Source of the DNA: Pristionchus mayeri
Lineage: Eukaryota; Nematoda; Chromadorea; Rhabditida; Neodiplogasteridae
Length of the DNA: 64,000 nt
Assembly: GCA_036245805.1 (NCBI GenBank)
Contig: BTRK01000004.1
Location: 20,212,001-20,276,000, forward strand
Direction: 5' to 3'
Below the pieces are notes generated by a model. It saw only the letters and a program-made list of their open reading frames with translations. It made no database searches and had not been told where the DNA came from. Shown in pieces: positions 15,603-26,800 of this stretch. Each line of letters opens with the position of its first letter. Positions within the stretch are counted from its first letter, which is position 1. A program made the position numbers and the translations under genes.

Positions 15603-16343
15603 GGGGGTATGACAGAACCGCAACGACAAAAGCGCAACTAAGTTTAAAAAATCGCCAGCGACAAAAGCGCAACTCTAAATATCTTAGTACTGAGCGGTGA
15701 TAGAACTTTGTGGTTGGTATCAATTAATTATTAATGACGAGCACTATCTGCCCTGAGGGCTAATTAATGACGTCAGCGAAAAAAGTGAAGTCACTTTTTT
15801 CAGACGTATTCATGGTAAAAAATCGTGATACAATTTTGTGTTGGATCTAGAGGAGGTATCAATGCCCACACAATCTACGATACCCCCTCATTAATTTGTC
15901 GGCTACCGTATCCCCGATACACCATAATCTAGATGAGATATGCGCGCAAGTTGATGGAGAACAACCCTGTTTTCTCTGCCATATCTAAGCTTGATTATGG
16001 TGTATCGGGATACGGTAGCCGACAAATTAAAGAGGGGTATCGTAGATTGTGTGGACATTAATACGTCATCTAGATCAAACATAAACTTTTATCATGATTT
16101 TTTACCATGCGCCCCCATACGTCTGAAAAAAGTGACATCACTTATTTCGGTGACGTCATTAATTATCCCTCAGGGCACATAGTGATCGTCATTAGTAATT
16201 AATTAATACCAACCACTAAGTTCTATCACCGCTCTGTACTAAGATATTTAGAGTTGCGCTTTTGTCGCTTGCGCTTTTGTCGGTTGCGCTTTTGTCGTTT
16301 TTGGCACTTGGCACTTTTGTCGTTGCGGTTCTGTCATACCCCC
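15603..16343. mobile_element. 741-bp fold-back element with 8-bp target-site duplication
   Basis: The left end GGGGGTATGACAGAACCGC is mirrored at the right end as GCGGTTCTGTCATACCCCC. The two arms of about 340-370 bp pair through nearly their whole length around a centre near 15975. The flanks GCAATTAT at 15595-15602 and 16344-16351 are identical and form an 8-bp duplication, as made by hAT- or Merlin-type transposases. Near both ends are short direct repeats of GTTGCGCTTTTGTCG. No transposase is encoded, so it is non-autonomous. It begins 46 bp upstream of the CYP4-clan start codon. Confidence 0.88.
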
Positions 16344-16432
16344 GCAATTATGATACAAAAAGTCGCTTTTCTTCCCAAAGAGGTAATAACTATGCATTGA
16401 AGCGAAATTAGCGATTAGGCTATTCCCACTCA

Positions 16433-16771
16433 TTACATTGGAAAGGAAACACTACGTGACCTGAAGTTAATCCACTCTTGTGCAAGAAAACGGCCGTAAA
16501 ATAGAAGATATATTCCAATAAGAGCAGCAATGAGGTAGATCATGCTGAGAATCGATATAATACACGGACGAGGATGGGGCGAGCGTGGGTAAACAGAATG
16601 AGTGACACGCGGCGCTGACCACTGATTACGAGAGAACTCTGTAGTTGAGTATTTTCCTTGTATAGAAGGAATAGAAGGAATAAAAAAGATTGAAACGGAA
16701 ACAGCACTACACTTCCCGTCGAAAATTGTGTCCATTGGCAGTTTGCTACAATCTTCCAGAAAGTACGTCAA
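16433..16771 (-). CDS. Hypothetical small membrane protein
   Basis: An uninterrupted minus-strand frame of up to 112 codons lies between the hairpin element and MFS-A. A better start may be the internal ATG at about 16738, which follows an acceptor-like GATTGTAG. The protein has a short hydrophobic N-terminal segment (VSVSIFFIPSIPS), a polar middle rich in Ser/Arg/Pro, and one clear membrane helix near the C terminus (ILSMIYLIAALIGIYLLF), followed by a basic tail. No family is recognised. It could be a real single-exon gene, the last exon of something larger, or a chance frame. Confidence 0.3.
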   Translation of the reverse strand: MTYFLEDCSKLPMDTIFDGKCSAVSVSIFFIPSIPSIQGKYSTTEFSRNQWSAPRVTHSVYPRSPHPRPCIISILSMIYLIAALIGIYLLFYGRFLAQEWINFRSRSVSFPM

Positions 16772-17088
16772 ACAGCACTCTTTTGATCAATACAACTATT
16801 GCGAGTGCATTCCACTTGCGAAATATAAGAATCTCACTGACCGCAAAATCCTGGATGAAAATTATTGGGCATGTATACATATTGAAAATTTGATATTAAA
16901 ATGGCTAGAGTAGTTTGCTCTCTTTCCTGCGCGGTTCCATGTTATGCGGTGCGTGTTTTTTGCGAGTAGATTATGGATTTCACTTACTCACGCGAATTCT
17001 ACTACAGATCTTACACGATCATGTTTCAGCAAAATTCATATGTGAAGTTGATCCCTCTTTAGTATTTTCCGCTTCATTATTCGAAGCG

Positions 17089-19280
17089 ATGACAACAGAC
17101 GAGATAGTGAGGGAATTCCCATCGTGTGATGCGATACACCACACACACTCACCACACATTTTAACGGGGGTGCACAAATTGTTCCGGGACTGGATTGACT
17201 CAGAGGGCAGAAAGGGGACTTGAGCCATATAGAAGCTATCCCATCTCCACTCTCACCCTCTTCTCCCTCGGCGACTACCACTTCTGGAGTTCTTCCTTAT
17301 TGTTCAATGCGATTTTTTATCTAAGTGTTGCCGCGCTCGAGAAGTCGAAGAAGACGAACCAAAGGTTTCCAAAGGTCTTCCCTATTTTTAGTAAGTAACT
17401 CTATTTTAACAGAAGAAGAGATCATGGTCTAAATGGAAGCCGACGATCGTGACAGTTGTCCTCACGTTCCTCTGCAACATCGAGAGCAGCATGCTGGCGA
17501 TGGGCGAGTGGCCATACATGTCAACGGTAGGTTACCGTTTTTCATAGATCGCTGATCATGCCCAAACAATGATTGAAATTTCGATGATCTCCCTCAGATC
17601 GATCACGAAGCAACTGCAAACTTCTACGGCACTGCATCGGCAGTCAACAAGGCAGCACATGTCATTTTCACTTTTCTATTCGCTTTCTGGGCTTATTCCA
17701 TATCAGGAATGAGGTATTTCGACTGAAATTTCAGTGGATACAACCTCGTTTGAGAATCCCTATGCTGGCTGGTCGTTGTATCACCCTTGCTGCATACATT
17801 ATGTACATCTTCGTCGAGTTTTTCCCCGTGAATCGACGATGGTGGATGCTATTCTGCTATCTTCTTTTCGGCGTTGGATTCGGTAAGGAATTTCTTTGTT
17901 CTATTTGTTCTACTCATTCAGGTACTTCCCCATTCACACATCGTTCGAATTACCACGGAGGAGGATCGATCTTCTGCCTTCGCAATGCTCAACGGAGCCA
18001 ATGTCCTGTCGGTGATGGTCGGACCACGTAAGTACTCATATAGAAGGGCAGCTGCAATCCCAACAGAATAGTAGGAACGTCGTTGTTCTTGCAGTGGCTC
18101 AATTGGCCTTCTCTGGTTTGCCTTACCCTGGCGTTGAAATTATTCCTCCTAATATCAAGTTGAACGTCTACTCAGGTATTACGTTTGCGTAATTTTACAA
18201 CTTTCAAAAAACATTCAGCTCCAATCTGGGTGGCGATCATCACTAACATCGTCGCCATTCTCATCACTCTCTTCCTGTTGAGCGATCCCGAGCGAGTTGT
18301 GGAACAACAAGGTATGGGTCCTTCTTTTCCTTGATCTGTGACTGAAGAGAATCATTTGCCACAATTGCAGGAGACGACTCATTCGAATGGTCCTTCTCTT
18401 CTGTCAAAACGAGGCTTCTCCGTCTCAAATCCCTCGATCTTCCCTGGATTCTCATCGTTCTCGTTCTCTTCGAGAAGATGGTCAGCGGTCTCTTCACAAC
18501 TACTATGGCAGCGTGAGCCTCAATTACCTTTCATGGTTTGGTCTACGATCAATTCTAGTACCGTTGGTCCACTGATGACGTCGATGTACGCATTTTCGGG
18601 TCAGGAAATTGTGATCGTGCTGGGAGTTGCTCAGGTTTGAGAACTTACTCATTCCTAAGAGTGCTCATCTCTAGGAAAGTCCCGTTCAGATAGTTGTTGG
18701 CGCATTAGCAGTGGGGTTCTCATTGACGTTTGTACTATGCAAACTGGGCAATCGGTGAGATCTTGTTTCGATATAAGTATTTCATGAAATGATGTTCAGC
18801 GTGAGTTGTCGATCGCTGTTCGCCATCTCGAATATCCTGATGATCATTGGCTACGTGCTCACTTATCCCTACCCATTCTCCTCATCTCCCATGCAACCTT
18901 TCGTCAATATCATCATCTTCATCATCGTCATGGTCATTCTGAGTGGATTCGCCATCCCTTCCGCCATGATGAGCATGGATACAATCTACTCGAAGATGAT
19001 AGGAGAAATCGACCAGGTTGATCTCTCTTTCTTTCCAAACAATTACAAATCTCTCAGAACGTGATGCAATGTTTCTACTCCTGGCAGATGACGTACTCCA
19101 AATAATAGCTCCTATTTATGCCACGTGAGTCACTTCTTGTTCTTTCCATTCAATCTGTCGTTCAGTTCTGTTTTCACAGCAATAGGATTCAATTTCCTCT
19201 CCATAATCAACGGATCCATCTACACCCTGGGCACTCTTCTGTGGTTCGCCGCGTGGAGGAAACTGCAGCCATATAGATAG
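17089..19280 (+). pseudogene. MFS-A: MFSD8/CLN7-like transporter with two frame breaks
   Basis: This is a major-facilitator membrane protein related to MFSD8/CLN7 (lysosomal). A short first exon (MTTDEI, 17089-17106) precedes the acceptor at about 17410 and KRSWSKWKPTIVTVVLTFL. Family blocks follow: MGEWPYMSTIDH, NRRWWMLFCYLLFGVGFG, ITTEEDRSSAFAMLNG, PYPGVEIIPPNIKLNVYSG, LPWILIVLVLFEKMVSGLF, MMSMDTIYSKMIG and a final helix ending KLQPYR. Against its four neighbours, the exon at about 17921 is 8 nt short, so ITTEEDRSS is out of frame with the previous exon. The exon near 19060 is 1 nt short, so LLLADDVLQIIAPIYA is out of frame and a stop follows. The lumenal-loop exon with two Cys found in the other copies is missing, with QPF running directly into VNI. 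It is probably a decaying copy; sequence error could explain single breaks but not the missing exon. Confidence 0.7.
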
Positions 19281-19479
19281 AAATGAGTTGCAAATAACAA
19301 ATGATCACTGCGTAACATGATTCACTAGAACGGATAATTTATTGCGCATTTGAGATTCGATAAATTGAAGAGAATTAATCGTTGCGTTTTTACTTCTTAT
19401 TTTGTTCGCTGTTCATAATTTGTTCAGTTCAATGTAGAGTGTTTCATGCTGCCATCTTATATATCTTTATCGCAGCAAG

Positions 19480-20540
19480 TTAATGCGCGAATACATAAAA
19501 CCAGTAGCTAGGAACTGGCAAGAACAATTTAAAATGACGGTGTGGTAGTTGAAGTGAAGTGTAGTAGTCGTCGCGTTTCGACGACCCGAATATAGTTGGG
19601 AGAATTCGAGAAAATAAGACGACATAGAGATAGTTAAAACAAGTATGAAACGGGTAATTTATGGGAAATACGATTGGTGAACAATTTGGAAGAGAGGGAT
19701 AGGGTTCCTTGAGGTAAGGAATTAATAGTGGAATAGGTGCGATGAGAGATAAAGTGTTTAGATAAATTATCAGAAGCTCTAAAACGTGGGAATAATTTAC
19801 GAGACGGACCTCGTGTGCGAGATTCTCTGAAATCAAATAATAAAGAAGGGGAAACAGCTGACTGTGGGCAGAATAATGAATGAACAAATTTGAAGGACGA
19901 TAAATTGCGACGGTGGTCGAGAGGTTCCAAATTGAACTTCTCACAAGACAGTGCATAAGAGATAAATGGAATTTTACAAAAATGCAATTTGCGAAGAAAA
20001 ATGTATTGAACTTTTTCAAGCAGTTTCCTATCCTTGAGAATGTGAGGAGAATAAACTACTGAGCAATACTCGAGAATAGAACGAACGTAAGTTTTGTAGG
20101 CATGGATAAGTACGAGAGGATTTGCGGATTTAATGGCAATGAACATGAAGTTGACACGCTTAGAAGCCTTTTTAACTATATCAACGATATGGGGGCGAAA
20201 GGAAAGATTTTCGGAAATGAGCACTCCTAGATCTTTAACAATATCGGTAGATGTAATTACAGAAGTATTGAACGAGTAAGCTATTCTCGGATTGGGTTTG
20301 CCTACATGTAGAATGTGGGATTTAACTGGGTTGACAGACATTTGCCATGCCAAGCACCAGTGATTGAGTAAATCTAGAGATAATTGAAGGGGAGGTTGGG
20401 AAGGAGGTGATTTATGATTAAATGAGAATACAAGCTTAAGGTCATCAGCGAAGAGATATGAATCAACAGGACATGAATCGACAATATCATTAATGTAGAT
20501 GAGAAATAATAATGGACCAAGTACGCATCTTAAAAGGTGT
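19480..20540 (-). mobile_element. 5'-truncated non-LTR retrotransposon (LINE) fragment
   Basis: A minus-strand open frame from about 20535 to 19634 reads LGPLLFLIYINDI, then the polymerase signature FADDLKL, then LLNHWCLAWQMSVNPVKS, KDLGVLISENLSFRPHI, AYKTYVRSILEYCSVVYSP and a C-terminal region typical of jockey/CR1-type reverse transcriptases. The N-terminal two thirds (endonuclease and first RT blocks) are absent: homology begins abruptly just upstream of the RT block, as expected for 5' truncation at insertion. The rest of the frame is open to LPVSYLF, so the insertion may be fairly young. The 3' end is placed roughly at 19480. Confidence 0.85.
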
Positions 20541-20880
20541 AAATCAAATTCAGAGATGCACTATTCGAATAATTAATTACATGCGCTTATTGAAACCTGC
20601 AATTCCTAATTACGCATCAAGGAAACAATATGGGAACAAGAGTTAATTAGTCGAAATTAAAGGATGATCGATAAGGGATGCAAAAGAAGCGGACTATTCT
20701 CAATCAACAGTGGTGCGTGATAAATCAAAGGAAAAAAGGTGTAGTCACCAATGATAAATAAGAAGAGAGGAGCGTCAATAGTTGTAGTCGATGTGAACAC
20801 TACGCCTTCTCACAAACCTCTAGTAAACGAGAATAAAAGAGCGCCATCTAGAATTATTTCTAACGTCTGCGTTTCTGAGC

Positions 20881-23305
20881 ATGCTCTACTTGCTTGCACT
20901 CGGACATCTGTTCTTCCTTCTCTATCGGTAAGATAACATCTTATTCTATGTAAAAATTGAGATATCCACACTTTTCTTTATCGATTCTGTTTACACTCTT
21001 CTCAAATTATCAGATTATAGTCTTTTCATGCTGTATAAAATTTATATTCTTTTCCCAGCTTCTCTTTTTGTCATATTTATTATCTGCTACATTCGCACTC
21101 CAAATAAATTCTTTCCTCTTTTTTTTCAGCTGAAAAAATATGAACTAGGCAATTGTTTAGTCATTGGGACGACAAGAAGAACTACTGGTCTCGACGCGGA
21201 ATCAAGGGCCCCGAGGCGCAGATTCTACTCGGAAATCTTAGAGAACTGCAAGACTTCAGCAGACCGAGATCTCTTGTGATTAGAGACTGGACTAAGCAGT
21301 TTGGAAAGGTGCCAATATGGTTCTTGAGAGACTGCTAAAGTTCCGTTTTTCAGGTGTACGGCTTTCACGATGGTCATCGCAAGGTCCTCGTCATCTCCGA
21401 TCTCGAACTGATGAATCAGCTGCTAGTAAAGAAATTCGACCACTTCACTGCGAGAATTGTGAATTAGCAAGGGATGTAACAGTCACAGTTACCTTCATTT
21501 AGCCATTCTCTCACGAAGAAGGAAAAGAGGACGGGCCGAAGACGCAATTGGTGCAAGCGAGAGGAGCTCATTGGAAGAAACTGAGGGCGCTCGCAAGTCA
21601 TGCATTCACGAACAAGGCACTCAGAAACGTGAGAAATCAATCATTTCCCCATTTGAGAAATGCGTCCTTCCTATATTGACGCAGCCTGGATGCAAATTCC
21701 TCTCAGATCGAGCGAACAGTCGAAGAATCGACACTGAGAATGATTGATGAAATGAAGAAGAAGGAGGGAGAACTCAACGTGCTGGAGTAAACATTTGTTT
21801 GACTGCACTGAACGAAACATTGCTTGAGGTTTTACCAAGAGCTCACTCTCGATGTCATCAGTAAGATTGCACTGGGTCAGAAAGACGCCAAAATGTTTGA
21901 GAATCCGAACATCCAAACTTGTCGACAGATATTCTACAGGTGAGCATCCATTTGCTCTTTGGTATGAATTTTCCACTCAGTCCTCAGCCTTCTTTCCTCT
22001 CTACAATTCCACTCACAATGCCTGTACTTCAAAAACCGATGATGTTTGCTTTGGGAAAGCTTGGTATAATTTCCAGAATCGATTTTGGAAAAGATCGATT
22101 TCAGCAAGTGCTGCTGGAGAGCATCCCTATCTGAAGATGCTTGCGGAAGTGGAGAGGACTGTTGGCCAGAGAAAGAAAGAACGAGTGGGTAATCGATTGA
22201 GTTCAAAGATCAAATTCTACCCAGGAAGCGGGTTCTCCATCCTCTGGCGATTTCATTGACATCTTTCTCGATGCTGAAGTGGATCCATCTGAGATGGAGT
22301 TGGCTGGAGATTCAAAGGTATGAAACTGAGGTGGATTGACTCACCGAGCGATTTTAGACCTCTCGAAAACTCGTCTTCGATGAAGTCGTCTCACTCTGTA
22401 TTGTGATGCTTCTGGCTGGATTCGAGGTATGCGAAATAGCAATGTGATATCGGGACGATGATCTACAGACGACTGCCAATTCGCTGTCTTACTTGACTCA
22501 CTTCCTCGCCAATTTCCCCGATGTCCAGGAGAGAATCTACGAAGAGATCGAGGCAGTCTGTCCCGGTGATGTGAGTGAATGACTAGAGGGTAGGAAGGGA
22601 AACAACATTTTCCAGTCAATCGATTACGAGGATTTGGTGGAGTTGAAGTACACCGATGCTACCATCAAGGAGTCTCTCCGATTCTACCCACTCGCTAGTT
22701 TGTAAGTTCATATTTTATTCCGATTGATCGCAGTGAGAAATGGTCCGAAGATTTTCCAATAGATAATTTATAATTACAGTGTGGTTTCTCGTGAATGCGA
22801 GAAACGAACAACACTGGGCGACATCCAGATGGAAGTGGGAGACTACATCATGACTGACACCTGGGCCATGCACATGGACAAGGAGATATGGGGAGAGGAC
22901 GCGGAGAGTTATCGGCCGGAGAGGTATGTAACCAGATTGCAATAATTCACCGAATTGGTTGAGATGGCTGGAAGAATCTTCTCGTGCTCGTATCGCCTTC
23001 CAATCATTCGGGGAAGGGCCGAGGATGTGCATTGGAATGAGACTGGCATACATGGAGGAGAAGACAGCCATCGCGCACATGCTAAAGAACTTCACAATCA
23101 AGAAGACAGAGAATACAGTGAGTTGATTGAACAAGTGAAATCATCCGAAACGAATAAGCTGTGTGAATGAATTGAAAGAAACAAAACGAAAAGGCACAAC
23201 GATATTCTCTTTTGATCCCTCACTTTCCAGAACCCAATCAAGCTCGTGGGCAATCTGACTGTTGCTCCAGAACGAGTCAATGTCGTTCTCGAGAAGAGAT
23301 CTTGA
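20881..23305 (+). CDS. Cytochrome P450, CYP3 clan (CYP13/CYP25-like)
   Basis: Exon 1 (20881-20927) encodes the anchor MLYLLALGHLFFLLYR and joins in phase to exon 2 (21161-21308), HWDDKKNYWSRRGIKGP, the hinge that identifies nematode CYP13/CYP25 enzymes. Later blocks are GAHWKKLRALASHAFT (helix C), MLLAGFETTANSLSYL (helix I), YTDATIKESLRFYPLAS (helix K ExxR) and the haem loop FQSFGEGPRMCIGMR. The protein ends VNVVLEKRS with a stop at 23303-23305. An apparent frameshift near 22100 disappears when a 41-nt intron (GTATAA...TTTCAG) is removed. These enzymes are endoplasmic-reticulum monooxygenases often linked to xenobiotic or lipid metabolism. The gene reads as intact, lies between MFS-A and MFS-B on the same strand, and follows a LINE fragment. 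Confidence 0.87.
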
Positions 23306-23828
23306 ATGAGCATATTGTCATCGCCTATTTAATCTATTATGATTTCAAATATTTTAATCTGATTAATTCACCACGATAAAGAAATATCCCTTGATGACGA
23401 GTTCGCTACAGCAAATAAATATGATGAGTAATAAGATGAATAAGAAAGTTTGATGTGATCAATGAGAAAGTACCAGTGAGATGCACTTGATTATTCACTT
23501 GGAATACTGTCCCAAGAATCAATCACGAAAATACAGAAAAAAATTTTTTGAACTCCGAACGGAAAACGAAAGAGTAAGAACATCAAGAGGAAAACATTCT
23601 GCAGACTTACTAACAAAAGTGCGCACAAATTGCAGGGTTTGCTAGCTAAATTTCGAATATTTCCATGATACTACCAATCTCAGAATGGTCGCGGGGAAGG
23701 GTCCAACTCAAAGAGTTTATTCCTCTCTCTTCATCTTCCTTGCAATTACTCATCCATTGCATGTTTGCCTTTCTATTGCCTATATAGTGGTCATTTCTTA
23801 ATGGGATCTTCTTGTTGAATCAGCCAAA

Positions 23829-26800
23829 ATGGAGGAGATTAATACAGAGGTTTGTTCTTATTATGATGCTGCTATCTGATTGAATACTGCAGAAGTTCTC
23901 ATGGTCTGAGTGGAAGCCGACCCTCGTAGCAGTAGTCCTCACTTTCCTCTGCAGTGTCGAGAATAGCATGCTGGCAATGGGCGAGTGGCCATACATGATT
24001 ACTGTTCGTAACTTCCACCTAAACCCCGCCGTCATTCGTTTTCATCTTTAATCCGAAAAATAATCAGATCGATCACGATGCGTCAGCCACATTCTTCGGT
24101 TTTGCCTCAGCAGCGGATAAGACTGGCCACGCTGTCTTCGCCTTCGTATTCGCCATCTGGGCGCACAGAATATCCGGAATCAGGTGGAGAGAAGGAGCAG
24201 GAACTTTTGAAGTTCGATTGTTGAGGATATCGATGCTCGTGGGTCGTTGCATCACTCTCGTATCTTGTGTGATGTACATCTTCGTTGAATTCATACCATA
24301 CAATCGTCGTTGGTGGATGCTCGTCTGCTATCTTCTCTTCGGCATCGGATTCGGTAGTCAAACCTCCCGTTCACAGGGATACTTGTAACGACGTCGATTC
24401 AGGGACGTCTCCACTTCTTCGTTCGTACATCGTCCGAGTGTCTTCTGATGAGAATCGATCGACTGCTTATGCTTTTCAGACAGGAGCAGCTATGCTGTCC
24501 ATTATTGTTGGACCGCGTGAGTTGGACCTTTTTGGAATTAAAACGCTGTCTCCGTAAGAGCGGAAGAGGGGGTGGCACAATCGTTCAAAATCATCTCCTG
24601 AAGCTCAAACTTTGGGGATAGAGTGCCTATGGGTGGGATACACTTCAGCCGAAAAAACGACCCAAAAAGTTGATCTTTGAACTTTCGGATCGAAAATTTT
24701 CAAATTGATTTTAGCCCCGCATGCTATACATCATTCGAAAGAGCATAAAAAGTTATGTCAGAATCCGAAGTTTCATGATCCTGAACCTTCAGGTATTCTT
24801 GAAATTTCAAAAAAGGTGAAAAATTCAATTTGTTTACTGTTTCAAAAAATTCTTGTACTACATTCCAATGATCTCTCCCTATTGGATTTGTGGCTCAAGG
24901 TGTGAAATTTAGTGCTGAATTCAGAAAAAAATACTAGATTATGATCAGAGGTTGATTACACTTACTACATACGAAATGCTAGCACGCAATTGTCGACGCG
25001 GGTTCGATTCCGCATCCCTGCATCAACTTTTTGCCAAGCGTTTTTGTGCATCTACTGCCTTTTTATGAACGTATTTTCAGTTTTCCTTCATTTCTACGCT
25101 GTTATTGTGTTGTTTTGTATCCTTTTTTTAAGCCGAAAATTCGTTTATCGATTAATGGTTTTTGTAAATGCAGGTATAAATGAAGTAATGAAATTATTGA
25201 AATTGCATGCTAGTTAGCAGTCGCATATCGTCGTGCTCTGCTCATGGTATTCTCGTCTGAAGTAATCGCGAGTTGATCTGCCCCAGAGTTCAGGTTCTCC
25301 ACGGGAATTCCGAGTGCTCTACTTTGACTCGAAACGTCCGAAGATATGGCGACTCTTTCAGAGTTCAGGTTCTCCACGGGAATTCCGAGTGCTCTACTTT
25401 GACTCGAAACGTCCGAAGATATGGCGGCTGTTCCAGAGCTCTGAATCTCCACGGGAATTCCGTACAGCTTGCTCAGCCTCATCACGGGGAATGTGGGAAG
25501 GAAGTGGGTTAGGAAACACCAAGTTAGCATGAAAAAATCCGGCAAACTAACCTTGCCACCGGCAGGTGCACTCCCTGAGAATGGGGCCATCAGTAGATGA
25601 ATTAGTAGGATTCGTCGCATATCTCGATTCTGATTACTGAAAAGTGACGAAAAATAGAAATCAGACGAATGCCGTGTGAGAGAGGCAAAAGAGAAGTAAC
25701 ATAAACGCTGAGAGAGAAGAGATATGTGTCCTTCACTCGCCCTTTTTTCGATCTCTGTTTCTCTCGCTGGCAGGAACGAGAAAAAACACATGCTCCAGCA
25801 TCTCGAATTGAGTCATCAAACTTGCAGCGGGATAGAAGGGAGATGCCGAAACAACGAGGGGAAAGACAAAATGCATGATTTCCCCTGTGATTATGAGGAG
25901 TTTTCCTCACAATCACAGCGAGCAAAACAACACTTTGCAAGACAACACAATAACAGCGTAGAAATAAAGGAAAACTGAAAATATGTTCATAAAAAGGTAG
26001 TAGATGCACAAAAACGCTTGGCAAAAAGTTGATGCAGGGATGCGGAATCGAACCCGCGTCGACAATTGCGTGCTAGCATTTCGTATGTAGTAAGTGTAAT
26101 CAACCTCTGATCATAATCTAGTATTTTTTCTGAATTCAGCACTGAATTTCACACCTTGAGACAAAAATCCAATAGGGAGAGATCATTGGAATGTAGTACA
26201 AGAATTTTTTGAAACCGTAAAAAAATTGAATTTTTCACCTTTTTTGAAATTTCAAGAATACCTGAAGGTTCAGGATCATGAAACTTCGGATTCTGACATA
26301 ACTTTTCATGCTCTTTCGAATGATGTATAGCATGCGGGGCTAAACTCAATTTGAAAATTTTCGATCCGAAAGTTCAAAGATCAACTTTTTTGGGTCGTTT
26401 TTTCGGCTGAAGTGTATCCCACCCATAGGCACTCTATCCCCAAAGTTTGAGCTCCAGGAGATGATTTTGAACGATTGTGCTACATCTCCTCTTGAATCTG
26501 ACGTTCTAACGGAGACAGCGTTTTAAAATAACGATAACAGAATGTCCTCACTTGCAGTTGCCCAAATTGCGTGCGCTGGACTATTCTATCCAGGAATTAT
26601 TCTAATACCTCCCCATATCAAATTCCATATCTACACTGGCAAGTGAATCAATGTTCTATGTTAGAACTTTTACTAGATATTCTATCAGGTTGATGCATAA
26701 GTTTTGTCGCGTCCTATCTCTTATGCATTCTAACCTCCGAAATTATTTAAATTAGTTCCAACTAAATTTCGTTATTCTTTTTCATTGAGGGCCTTCATAC

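Larger units (their letters stand above)
24542..26522. mobile_element. 1.98-kb fold-back element flanked by TTAA, in an MFS-B intron
   Basis: The left arm (about 24542-25115) and right arm (about 25945-26522) are long, mostly matching inverted copies, beginning AACGCTGTCTCCGT and ending in the reverse complement. Both ends abut TTAA (24538-24541 and 26523-26526), the target duplication of piggyBac-type and some other cut-and-paste elements. Each arm contains GGTTCGATTCC, an exact pol III B-box (25001-25011 and, inverted, 26044-26054). The roughly 830-bp centre is unique and holds a 75-bp tandem repeat and a minus-strand ORF with a signal peptide. No transposase was seen, so the element is non-autonomous or composite. 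Confidence 0.87.

Noticed and set aside
22040..22135. Apparent frameshift in the CYP13/CYP25-like gene
   Set aside because: A 41-nt intron with a GTATAA donor and TTTCAG acceptor restores the frame and joins two conserved blocks.
25284..25508. Possible CRISPR-like array
   Set aside because: The units are contiguous 75-bp tandem copies without spacers, in a eukaryotic context.
25724..25978. 84-codon plus-strand ORF with several Cys and His
   Set aside because: The Cys/His spacing fits no zinc-finger pattern and it overlaps the inverted arm of a transposon.
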